A stretch of DNA of 14,347 nucleotides from an uncultured Cytophagaceae bacterium. GTDB taxonomy: Bacteria; Bacteroidota; Bacteroidia; Cytophagales; Spirosomataceae. The stretch lies in the NCBI GenBank assembly GCA_903960725.1, contig CAJCBY010000415.1:1-14347 (forward strand), given 5' to 3'. A program made the position numbers and the translations under genes. The number at the start of each line of letters is the position of its first letter. Within the stretch, counting starts at the first letter, position 1. The notes below the pieces were generated by a model. It was not told the origin of the DNA, did not search any database, and worked only from the letters and a program-made list of their open reading frames with translations. Shown piece by piece: positions 7,110 to 13,978 of this stretch.

Positions 7110-7874
7110 TTAGCTATTTAAAAGTAGTACAATAGGGCAATGATCCGAATGTTTAACATCCGGAAGGATAGAGGCGTGTTGGATTTTTTCTGCCAAAGCC
7201 TCAGATACCATCTGGTAATCTATTCGCCAGCCCAAGTTTTTACCTCGAGCTCCCGCGCGGTAGGACCACCAACTGTAGTGGTGAGGCTCCGCATTAATCG
7301 CTCTAAATGAATCCACAAATCCGCGGCTCACAAATCCGTCCATCCATTCGCGTTCTTCAGGCAAGAAACCAGAACTGTTCGCGTTTCCTTTAGGATTGTG
7401 AATGTCGATGGCCTTGTGGCAAATATTGTAATCGCCGGCAATGACTAAATTCGGAAATTCAATCTTCAGGGCGTTAATGTAGTTTTGAAAATCGCCTAAC
7501 CAGTCCATTTTGAAAGCTTGTCTTTCATCCCCGCTAGAGCCGGATGGCATGTAGACGCTCATGACGGAAAATCCGTCATAATCGGCTCGTATCACGCGAC
7601 CTTCGGAGTCGTATTTGTCGATACCGCAACCCACTGACACGTTATTTGGCCTAATTTTACTGAATATCGCTACGCCTGAATAACCTTTTTTCTGGGCAGA
7701 ATGCCAATAAACCTCGTAACCCAAAGCGAATATTTCGCTCAAATCCACTTGTTCCACCTCTGCCTTCAACTCTTGAATGCAGACGATATCTGGATTTTCT
7801 TCTTGCAACCAAGAAACGAACCCCTTGGTCATAGCGGCACGAATGCCATTCACGTTATAACTAATGATCTTCAT
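7110..7874 (-). CDS. xth: Exodeoxyribonuclease III / AP endonuclease
   Basis: A 254-residue ExoIII-type enzyme of the exonuclease-endonuclease-phosphatase fold, acting in base excision repair: it cuts DNA at abasic sites and removes nucleotides from 3' ends. The active site is complete: N7 in YNVNGIRAA, E35 in CIQELKAE, Y108 in SVYMPSG, D148 and N150 in IAGDYNIC, D219 in WRIDYQMVS, and the D244-H245 pair in KHSDHCPIVLL. Length and the KGYSGVAIFSK segment are standard for the family. Its first 14 bases overlap the end of the upstream hypothetical gene, suggesting translational coupling, and the ferredoxin gene follows after four bases. Other Bacteroidota genomes may call the gene xth or exoA. 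Confidence 0.95.
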   Translation of the reverse strand: MKIISYNVNGIRAAMTKGFVSWLQEENPDIVCIQELKAEVEQVDLSEIFALGYEVYWHSAQKKGYSGVAIFSKIRPNNVSVGCGIDKYDSEGRVIRADYDGFSVMSVYMPSGSSGDERQAFKMDWLGDFQNYINALKIEFPNLVIAGDYNICHKAIDIHNPKGNANSSGFLPEEREWMDGFVSRGFVDSFRAINAEPHHYSWWSYRAGARGKNLGWRIDYQMVSEALAEKIQHASILPDVKHSDHCPIVLLLNS

Positions 7875-8226
7875 TCGGGAATACCTCTGTTTTGAAATAA
7901 TGAATGACGTGTGCTTTCAATAGCAGTTCTTGTTCTTTTAAGGGTAGCGATGGAATCGCTTGTACATTCTCCCAATGCGGCCAACCTTCCTCATCCAAAC
8001 CCTCCAACCGATAAAAATCGCTGTAGCTTAACACTTTACAGGTGGCGATGTGCAACAGATCTTGCTTTTGTTCTTTGGTAAAATGCGCGTGCCCCTGTCC
8101 TAATTCTTGGACTCCGATCATCAGTAAGATGGGCTCCATTTCGGATGGGCGTTTGCCAAACGAGTTTTCGAAAAAATCGAGAATCATTCCCCATTCTTCA
8201 ATGACTACAGCTGGCTCGAATTCCAT
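7861..8226 (-). CDS. Conserved hypothetical protein, first gene of the xth unit
   Basis: A 121-residue acidic soluble protein with no signal peptide or membrane segment. It resembles a conserved Bacteroidota family of unknown function known to me only by its general look: ILLMIGVQELGQG, then FTKEQKQDLLHIATCKVLS, an LEGLDEEGWPHWE stretch, and a C-terminal helix LLLKAHVIHYF. It is probably all-alpha. I see no catalytic motif and assign no function. It is coding because it is the first member of a tight operon and overlaps the xth start by 14 bases. The ATG at 8224-8226 is the only sensible start. A minus-strand TAATTTG at 8251-8257, one base short of TAnnTTTG, might be its promoter box. Confidence 0.8.
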   Translation of the reverse strand: MEFEPAVVIEEWGMILDFFENSFGKRPSEMEPILLMIGVQELGQGHAHFTKEQKQDLLHIATCKVLSYSDFYRLEGLDEEGWPHWENVQAIPSLPLKEQELLLKAHVIHYFKTEVFPNEDH

Positions 8227-8291
8227 AAAGATTGCTAATTAATTGAGGTGCAAATTAGCCACAAAAAAATGATTAATTGCCGTAGATGTCG

Positions 8292-8299
8292 TATTTTTG
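8292..8299 (+). promoter_or_regulatory. Candidate -10 element for ispH
   Basis: Plus-strand TATTTTTG, an exact TAnnTTTG match. Transcription would begin near 8305, giving a leader of about 90 bases if ispH starts at 8397. There is no TTG at the expected -33 distance; the nearest, at 8277-8279, is only 12 bases upstream. Confidence 0.4.
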
Positions 8300-8396
8300 A
8301 AAACCAATAACCCTAAAAGTAGTTTATAAAATGCATTCAATTGCACAAAAGCGTACATTATCAAACATTACCCCTCTTAAACGAACATTTAAAAAA

Positions 8397-9632
8397 ATGA
8401 AATCCTTCTCTATTCCTTCGTTGTTTAAGAGTAATGTGATCGGGCAAATTAAGGAAGCTCGTCGTATCCAGGACAAATTAAAAAAAGACTTTACTCCGAC
8501 CCATTTGGATTTTGGGCCAGTTGAAATTTTATTGTCGAGGCATTTTGGATTTTGTTATGGAGTGGAGAATGCGGTAGAGACCGCTTACCATATTATTGAC
8601 CAAAATCCGGAAAAACGCATTTTTCTTTTGTCTGAGATGATTCATAATCCGGCTGTCAATGCAGATTTAGCGGATCGAGGGGTGCGATTTATTCAAGATA
8701 CCCATGGAAATCAATTAGTGGATTGGGAAGAGTTGAGCGCGAATGATGTGGTGATTGTGCCCGCTTTTGGCACCACTTTGGAAATTCAAGCCATACTTCA
8801 GTCTCGTGGAATTGACCCTTATGCCTATGATACAACTTGTCCATTTGTGGAGAAGGTGTGGAATCGGGCAGAGGCGATAGGGAAGAAGGATTATACGGTG
8901 ATTGTGCATGGAAAACCGAGTCACGAGGAAACGAAAGCGACTTTTTCGCATTCGCAATCCGTGACACCTACCTTAATTATTAAAGACATTAACCAAGCCA
9001 TAGCCTTAGCGTCCTATATTAAGGACGAAAAATCGGCTGACGAATTCTTCGTAGAATTTGCGGGGCAATATTCAGCAGGTTTTGATCCTAAGACAGATCT
9101 AAAGCGCATTGGGGTAGTTAATCAGACGACGATGTTAGCGACAGATACACAGGAAATTGTCGATTATTTGCGCCAAATTGTCCGTCTTCACTTTCAATTA
9201 ACGCCCGAGAATATTAAGGATTATTTTGCGGATACTCGTGATACGCTTTGTTATGCAACGAACGACAATCAGAGTGCGACCTATGGTTTGTTAGCCGAGG
9301 AGGCTGATTTTGCCATTGTAGCTGGTGGATATAATTCTTCGAATACAGCCCATTTAGTGGATTTATGTGTAGAGAAATTACCCACTTATTTTATTAAAAA
9401 TGAGGAGAAATTAATTTCAGCGTCGCAGGTACTGCATTTTGATAATTTGGCCAAAGAAGAAAAAATCACATCCGATTTTATCCCAGCAAAAGAGAAGGTA
9501 CGTGTTTTATTAACCTGTGGAGCCTCTTGTCCTGATGCGGTCATGGAAGAAATCTTGCGGAAACTAGTTTCCTTTTTTCCAGGAGCGAAGGACGTAGAAG
9601 ATGTGATTAATACGAATCTACAATCTTCTTAA
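8397..9632 (+). CDS. ispH: 4-Hydroxy-3-methylbut-2-enyl diphosphate reductase (long, plant/cyanobacterial-like type)
   Basis: IspH is the last enzyme of the MEP isoprenoid pathway; it reduces HMBPP to IPP and DMAPP with a [4Fe-4S] cluster. Counting from ATG 8397 (411 residues), the three cluster cysteines are C53 (FGFCYGVENA), C148 (DTTCPFVEKVW) and C285 (RDTLCYATNDNQ). The active-site elements are H83 (EMIHNPAV), HEETKAT near 176, NQTTMLATDT and GGYNSSNTAHL. The protein is about 100 residues longer than E. coli IspH because of an N-terminal extension and inserts, as in plant and cyanobacterial forms. An in-frame ATG at 8331 would add 22 unconserved residues; I prefer 8397, where the MKSFSIPSLFKSN-like family start begins. 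The usual C-terminal SGAS motif is CGASC here. The end overlaps the convergent kinase gene by 26 bases. Confidence 0.94.
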   Translation: MKSFSIPSLFKSNVIGQIKEARRIQDKLKKDFTPTHLDFGPVEILLSRHFGFCYGVENAVETAYHIIDQNPEKRIFLLSEMIHNPAVNADLADRGVRFIQDTHGNQLVDWEELSANDVVIVPAFGTTLEIQAILQSRGIDPYAYDTTCPFVEKVWNRAEAIGKKDYTVIVHGKPSHEETKATFSHSQSVTPTLIIKDINQAIALASYIKDEKSADEFFVEFAGQYSAGFDPKTDLKRIGVVNQTTMLATDTQEIVDYLRQIVRLHFQLTPENIKDYFADTRDTLCYATNDNQSATYGLLAEEADFAIVAGGYNSSNTAHLVDLCVEKLPTYFIKNEEKLISASQVLHFDNLAKEEKITSDFIPAKEKVRVLLTCGASCPDAVMEEILRKLVSFFPGAKDVEDVINTNLQSS

Positions 9633-10494
9633 CGGCAGGCAAATAACCTTCGCCGAATAGATTGACATGTACTAAAAGCGGGTAGAGATTGTATAGGGGA
9701 ATGCGCTCGTGGAATCCTTTTTCAATCGGGAAGTTTGCGTGATAAGCTTCATAGAAACCCTCCTCAAACCCACCAAACATCGTCGTAAAGGCAAGTTCTG
9801 CTTCTCTAAATCCAAAGTAACAAGCCGGGTCAACGAGTGTTACAAATCCGTCTGGGTTCGTCATTACATTTCCTGACCAAAGATCCCCATGCAATAGAGC
9901 AGACTTTTCATTGGGCAAAAGCGACGGTAATTTTTCGAATAATGATTCAAATTTAGCCTCTAATGCGGCGTCGATTTTACGATCGTAGATGGCTCTAGCT
10001 AATTGGTTGCGTAAACGATGCTCAATAAAAAAAGCAATGCCATCTTGATTCCAAGAATTGATTTGCGGTGCAGCACCGATATAGTTGGTGTAATCAAGTC
10101 CGTGGCCTTTCGCTGAGGAGTTTTTGTGTAATCGAGCCAGTTTCTCGCCAAAATCCACCCAGTAATTCGCTGCCTTTTCCCCCGATGGAATGCACTCCAT
10201 CATCAAGTATTCTTTATCCTCCATATGCCCTGTTCCAATAACTGCTGGAACAGAAATAGAGGAGGTTGTACCTATTAACGTGAGGTTTTTTGACTCTGCC
10301 TCAAAAAAACCTTGGTGATCACCTTGGTTCCACTTGATAAAGTATTCCTGCTTATTTTGCAGCTGAACGCGCACAGCAAGGTTAAAATTACCTCCATAGA
10401 AAAACTCCCGGTCATTTACCTCGGTGTTTTCACCTAAATGATGCTGGATAATTTTATCAATAAACTGGTATTGTGCTTGCGTTTCGGTGGACAT
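9607..10494 (-). CDS. Fructosamine kinase / ketosamine-3-kinase family protein
   Basis: A 295-residue kinase of the fructosamine kinase family (APH-like fold). Members phosphorylate ketosamines on glycated proteins or amino acids so that the sugar falls off, repairing glycation damage. Visible features are a glycine-containing nucleotide loop FFYGGNFN at 31-38, ATP-binding lysine K54 (FIKWN), a helix-C glutamate near E67, the catalytic loop LHGDLWSGNV with D204 and N209, and the metal-binding D222 in LVDPACYFGFREAELAFTTMFGGF. That last motif is specific to this family compared with aminoglycoside phosphotransferases. Length is normal. It is the last gene of the rpmH unit, 14 bases after the DUF2480 gene, and its 3' end overlaps ispH by 26 bases. 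The exact substrate cannot be read from sequence. Confidence 0.9.
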   Translation of the reverse strand: MSTETQAQYQFIDKIIQHHLGENTEVNDREFFYGGNFNLAVRVQLQNKQEYFIKWNQGDHQGFFEAESKNLTLIGTTSSISVPAVIGTGHMEDKEYLMMECIPSGEKAANYWVDFGEKLARLHKNSSAKGHGLDYTNYIGAAPQINSWNQDGIAFFIEHRLRNQLARAIYDRKIDAALEAKFESLFEKLPSLLPNEKSALLHGDLWSGNVMTNPDGFVTLVDPACYFGFREAELAFTTMFGGFEEGFYEAYHANFPIEKGFHERIPLYNLYPLLVHVNLFGEGYLPAVKKIVDSY

Positions 10495-10508
10495 AGGACA
10501 AAATTACC

Positions 10509-11015
10509 TTATTTTCTTTTAAAAAGCGGAACCGTGCTACAAGGTTCTCCATAGAACAGGCTTTTGGCCACAGGTTGCAATAATTGGGTGATTTTCAAAT
10601 AGGCCTCTGTAGGAACAGATTCTTTTGAACAACCTTTGATGACTATTTTGGCATCCTGAAAATCTTCTGGCTTTATCTTCGCCAAAGCTTGTTCAAACAA
10701 AGTCTTTTCTAAATCGGCTAAATTCCCGAAAACAAGTGTTTTTGCAAATGGCGTCAACTGAATACCTAATAGCATATAGGCCCATGTGGGGATAATAGCC
10801 TCCTCACTACAACCGACTGCCACATGCTTCCCCTTGTAGTTCGACCAATCATGGCTGGCGATAAACTCCCTGAAATCCTTCTCTCGCAAGGCGATGCCTT
10901 GGAATAATTGTTCCTTGATGTCGATGAAAATACGCTCTCCGGGAACGCGTAAATCTTCTAAATCGATTTGCGTCAGCCCACTTTGGTTCACTCTATTGAT
11001 GATTTCCTCCGCCAT
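10509..11015 (-). CDS. DUF2480 family protein with internal duplication
   Basis: A 168-residue soluble protein that I recognise as the Bacteroidota DUF2480 family, of unknown function. It contains two copies of a roughly 30-residue motif. Residues 68-97 start GCSEEAIIPTWAYMLLG and end AKTLVFG; residues 128-156 start GCSKESVPTEAYLKI and end AKSLFYG. Aligned with one gap, they share about half their residues, including GCS, PT.AY, L.P and AK.L. The paired cysteines C69 and C129 sit at equivalent places, and C159 follows the second repeat. There is no signal peptide or membrane segment. The gene starts one base after the tsaB stop and is followed after 14 bases by the kinase gene. A redox, metal or ligand role for the cysteines is speculation. 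Confidence 0.86.
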   Translation of the reverse strand: MAEEIINRVNQSGLTQIDLEDLRVPGERIFIDIKEQLFQGIALREKDFREFIASHDWSNYKGKHVAVGCSEEAIIPTWAYMLLGIQLTPFAKTLVFGNLADLEKTLFEQALAKIKPEDFQDAKIVIKGCSKESVPTEAYLKITQLLQPVAKSLFYGEPCSTVPLFKRK

Positions 11016-11016
11016 G

Positions 11017-11691
11017 TTACAAGGATTTAAGTTTTGGTTTTGTCCCCATATATTCTTTCAAATAATCGGGCTCTTTCGTAACGAGATTTTCGAATTGTTG
11101 GTTCAAAAAAGCGTCATGTGCTAATTTCCCCATGTATTTTGCCTCCGGTAATAAAGGTCCTTCCAGGAACTTGATAGCTGGATGCGTACAGCTTTCTTGC
11201 CATTTCGCGGATCCATTCCCGAATGCCACCAAAGGGGCATAACCTTGATAAGATTCAGGGGTTAATATATGGGCTTCTTGTGGAGATACTTCCACTAGTG
11301 CTGACGAGTAAACGGCCGCATAAACTTCCATTCTCCGCGCATCTAGTAGGGGCAAAAGTAGCAAACCAGCCTCATTCGGGACCGCGGAGGCTAATACCTG
11401 TAAGGTAGGTAAACAGATCAAAGGCTTGTCCAAAGCAAAGCAAATTCCTTTCGCCGTTGCTAAACCGATGCGTAAACCGGTATAAGAACCGGGTCCGTTT
11501 GAAACGGCTACTGCGGATAGTTCTGTTAGAGTGCGCCCCGCCGTCTTCATCACTTTTTCAATCAAAAGCGTGAGCGCTTTGGAATGAGAACCCTCCTCCG
11601 AAACCAATTCCTGCGAGACCAATTGCCCATTTTCGTGTAGGGCAACGGAACAATTTTGGGTGGATGTATCTAAACTTAGGATCAGACTCAT
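11017..11691 (-). CDS. tsaB: tRNA threonylcarbamoyladenosine biosynthesis protein TsaB
   Basis: A 224-residue ASKHA-fold protein. TsaB pairs with TsaD, and with TsaE, to form N6-threonylcarbamoyladenosine at position 37 of tRNAs reading ANN codons. Family marks are LSLDTSTQNCSVAL at the N-terminus, the signature NGPGSYTGLRIGLATAKG at 65-82, and LLDARRMEVYAAVY at 116-128. Length matches the family. TsaB lacks the metal-binding HxxxH motif of TsaD, and none is seen here, so the subunit assignment is secure. Its ATG overlaps the stop of the upstream protease gene in an ATGA arrangement (11688-11691), pointing to translational coupling. The DUF2480 gene follows after one base. Confidence 0.95.
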   Translation of the reverse strand: MSLILSLDTSTQNCSVALHENGQLVSQELVSEEGSHSKALTLLIEKVMKTAGRTLTELSAVAVSNGPGSYTGLRIGLATAKGICFALDKPLICLPTLQVLASAVPNEAGLLLLPLLDARRMEVYAAVYSSALVEVSPQEAHILTPESYQGYAPLVAFGNGSAKWQESCTHPAIKFLEGPLLPEAKYMGKLAHDAFLNQQFENLVTKEPDYLKEYMGTKPKLKSL

Positions 11692-13265
11692 TTCAAAGAG
11701 GTTATTAATTCCAGTCCTTTTAATAGGTTCGGATCATTTTTAAAAGACCATTCATTGATACCTTTTTTTAGGTAATAATGGTGCACTATTTCTTGTTCTA
11801 ATAACGCCAAAATCACTTTTTTGTTCGCATTAATTTCCTTCGCTACGGAAGAGTCCCATTCGGGCTTGATTTTCTCTAATGTTGCGGTCAAATTCGCATA
11901 CAAAGGATCTTTTTGTGTTTCCTTTAACACGTCTCGCATCTGTTTTTCTAGTGGACTTTCGTACTTGAATTTGCTCGCTTTTACCCACTCAATAAACTCC
12001 TCGAATTCTTTTTCTGTTAAGTTAAAATTAGCAGCTAGCGCAATAGAAGGATGTTTTAACTTGAAAAGTCGGGCATATTGAAAGAAAATGCGCTCCCTCA
12101 CTAATTGCTGTATCAAACTAGTGGCTTGCGGTCTTCCTACGATCACATCAGGTTCGATTCCTCCACCGGCATTGACTTTTCGGCCGTTGCGCGTTTTAAA
12201 CTCTTGTTTGGTCGTGTCTTTGTTGCCAGAATAATCAATCGCTTGAATACAGCGTCCGCTAGGTATATAATATTTCGCAGTGGTAATCTTGATTTTCGTC
12301 CGGTAGGGTAATTCCCGGGTGACTTGCACGAGGCCTTTCCCAAAACTACGTTGCCCCACTATCGTCGCCCGATCATAATCCTGTAGAACACCCGCCACAA
12401 TTTCGGCTGCCGAAGCTGAGTTTTGGTTGATTAAAACTAACAGCGGCATCGAGGTATCCCAGCTCGGATTCAACGCTTTATAGGTCGCGTTCCACTCTTT
12501 TAATTTGCCCTTCGTACTCACGATGGATGTTTCTTTGTCTAAAAATAAATTACAGATATCCACCGCCTGCGTTAACAAGCCCCCGGGATTATTGCGTAAA
12601 TCTAAGATCAATTTTTTCATCCCCTCTTTCTTCAATTGAACCAGGGCAGCTTTCATCTCTTTCGTAGCTGATTGATTGAATTCCTCTAATTCGATATAGC
12701 CAATTCCTGGTCGAATGATACCCGCGTAGCCTACATTTTTGATTTGAACCGTAGAGCGGTTGATGGTTAAAGATAAAGAGGCATCCCCGCGTTTAATTTG
12801 TGCGACTAGTTTGCTGTCTTTCGGTCCTTTGATCAATAGGCCTGGGTCTGATTCGTCTGTAATCGGATTTCCATTAATAGATAGGATTTGATCCCCTATT
12901 TGTAATCCTGCATTTAGCGCGGGGCTTGATTCGTCCACGTAGGTAACGTAGTAATTTTTGTCTACCCACGAAGCTCGGATACCGATTCCTTCATATTTTC
13001 CCGTCGTTAATGTGGTGAATTCGTCCAAATCTTCTTCGGGATAAAACACCGTATACGGGTCTAATTGATCCAACATTCCATCGATGGAGTTAGTAACCAC
13101 CTTAGTTGGGTCAATCGGGTCTACATAGAATTGGTTTAATTCTTTGATGACGCTCGCATAGATGTCTAGGTTTTTAGCTAGGTCAAATAGTTGATCAGCT
13201 CGATTAAAGGCCCATAAGCCTAATCCTAAAAATACAAGAAGGCTTATTTTAACTAGCTGCTTCAT
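11688..13265 (-). CDS. S41-family C-terminal processing peptidase (CtpA/Prc type)
   Basis: A 525-residue envelope serine protease. The N-terminus MKQLVKISLLVFLGLGLWAF is a signal peptide or membrane anchor, placing the enzyme in the periplasm; there is no lipobox cysteine. A helical segment (to about residue 85) is followed by a PDZ domain at about 90-170 (YEGIGIRASW, then PALNAGLQIGDQILSINGNPI). The catalytic core includes LDLRNNPGG, NQNSASAAEIVAG with nucleophile S285, and SFGKGLVQ with general base K310 and Q314. A long C-terminal helical region of about 150 residues follows. Such proteases cut near exposed C-termini in protein maturation or quality control. The start overlaps rnpA by 17 bases and the end overlaps tsaB by 4, so it lies inside the rpmH unit. 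Confidence 0.93.
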   Translation of the reverse strand: MKQLVKISLLVFLGLGLWAFNRADQLFDLAKNLDIYASVIKELNQFYVDPIDPTKVVTNSIDGMLDQLDPYTVFYPEEDLDEFTTLTTGKYEGIGIRASWVDKNYYVTYVDESSPALNAGLQIGDQILSINGNPITDESDPGLLIKGPKDSKLVAQIKRGDASLSLTINRSTVQIKNVGYAGIIRPGIGYIELEEFNQSATKEMKAALVQLKKEGMKKLILDLRNNPGGLLTQAVDICNLFLDKETSIVSTKGKLKEWNATYKALNPSWDTSMPLLVLINQNSASAAEIVAGVLQDYDRATIVGQRSFGKGLVQVTRELPYRTKIKITTAKYYIPSGRCIQAIDYSGNKDTTKQEFKTRNGRKVNAGGGIEPDVIVGRPQATSLIQQLVRERIFFQYARLFKLKHPSIALAANFNLTEKEFEEFIEWVKASKFKYESPLEKQMRDVLKETQKDPLYANLTATLEKIKPEWDSSVAKEINANKKVILALLEQEIVHHYYLKKGINEWSFKNDPNLLKGLELITSLK

Positions 13266-13653
13266 TCGGTTGTGTGAATTTGTCTAAAATGGCGGCCATC
13301 TTTTTATGGATTTTGTCTGAGGGTTCAATCGTAGAACCAATATAGACAAAAGCCAATACATCTGGAAGTTTTGCTTTCCCCTCTACTTGAAAAAGAGGTT
13401 TATTTAGGCGGTAGGCCTCGCGGATGCGGCGCTTGAGGGTATTTCTGTCCACGGCTTTCGAAAAACGACGCTTTGGCACTGAAATTAAAATCTGTGGATT
13501 CGCTACATCCACTTCGTAGGGATTCTCGCGGATGTATAAAACACGAAAAGGATAGACAAACCGTTCTTCAACGACTCGACTATCCTTCTCGAACAAGGAA
13601 TCTATAATCTTAATGTGCGTTAGACGCTCTGATTTAGAAAATGTAAATTTCAA
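13249..13653 (-). CDS. rnpA: Ribonuclease P protein component
   Basis: A 134-residue basic protein, the protein subunit of RNase P, which helps the catalytic RNA remove 5' leaders from precursor tRNAs. The N-terminal FTFSKSERLTHIKIIDSLF helix and aromatic strand are typical, and the RNR signature SVPKRRFSKAVDRNTLKRRIREAYR lies at about 58-82. Length is within the usual range. It follows rpmH by 62 bases, the near-universal rpmH-rnpA order. Its 3' end overlaps the protease start by 17 bases in another frame, after a tail QPNEAAS with no conserved role. The ATG at 13651-13653 directly precedes the conserved core. Confidence 0.96.
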   Translation of the reverse strand: MKFTFSKSERLTHIKIIDSLFEKDSRVVEERFVYPFRVLYIRENPYEVDVANPQILISVPKRRFSKAVDRNTLKRRIREAYRLNKPLFQVEGKAKLPDVLAFVYIGSTIEPSDKIHKKMAAILDKFTQPNEAAS

Positions 13654-13715
13654 AGCAGGAATACTAAGTGTACAACAATAGCAAACCAGAAATCTTCTTT
13701 TCTAAGATCTATGGC

Positions 13716-13871
13716 TTATTTGCCTCTTTTTTCGTCTGAAACAGTCAACTTGTGACGTCCTTTAGCACGACGGTTTGTCAATACGCGACGACCGTTTGCC
13801 GTAGACATACGCTCACGGAAACCGTGTTTGTTCTTTCTCTTACGTACAGAGGGTTGAAAAGTTCTTTTCAT
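13716..13871 (-). CDS. rpmH: 50S ribosomal protein L34
   Basis: A 51-residue, very basic protein found by translating the minus strand from ATG 13869-13871 to TAA 13716-13718. It reads [20 protein letters not shown], continues with [19 protein letters not shown] and ends VSDEKRGK, the standard L34 pattern (KRT.QPS..KR...HGFR.RM.T..GR.VL..RR.KGR). L34 is a component of the large ribosomal subunit. The final residues DEKRGK are slightly extended over the E. coli form, as is common in Bacteroidota. It is followed by rnpA and preceded by the best promoter in the window. Codon use (CGT, GGT, AAA, TCT) fits a highly expressed gene. Confidence 0.97.
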   Translation of the reverse strand: MKRTFQPSVRKRKNKHGFRERMSTANGRRVLTNRRAKGRHKLTVSDEKRGK

Positions 13872-13914
13872 TTCTTTATTTGTTAAAGCAGCCCATCATT
13901 TCGATTGGGGCTTG

Positions 13915-13944
13915 CAAAGGTAAAACAAAATATTTATTCATCAA
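13915..13944 (-). promoter_or_regulatory. rpmH: Consensus Bacteroidota promoter of the rpmH-rnpA unit
   Basis: On the minus strand, TTG (13942-13944) is followed after exactly 19 bases by TACCTTTG (13915-13922), matching the TTG-N(17-23)-TAnnTTTG promoter pattern of Bacteroidota. Transcription should start near 13905-13911, giving a leader of about 35-40 bases. An imperfect hairpin (AGCCC/GGGCT outer stem and ATC/GAT inner stem, 13890-13912) lies at the predicted 5' end of the RNA. The promoter lies between rpsJ and rpmH, so rpmH does not depend on the rpsJ transcript. Confidence 0.72.
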
Positions 13945-13978
13945 GCTTTCGGCTTTCAGGCCTTTACTTGACAGGTCC

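Noticed and set aside
8689-8967. Two overlapping minus-strand open frames of 80-92 codons inside ispH
   Set aside because: They are antisense to a conserved enzyme core, with odd composition rich in His, Ser and Pro and no recognisable motif.
13691-13710. Weak inverted repeat in the rpmH-rnpA gap as a terminator
   Set aside because: Only about five pairs, and no U-rich tract follows on the transcribed strand.
13940-13978. Intrinsic terminator after rpsJ
   Set aside because: The best stem (AAGC/GCTT) has four pairs and no U-tract; the GC-rich stretch does not fold convincingly.
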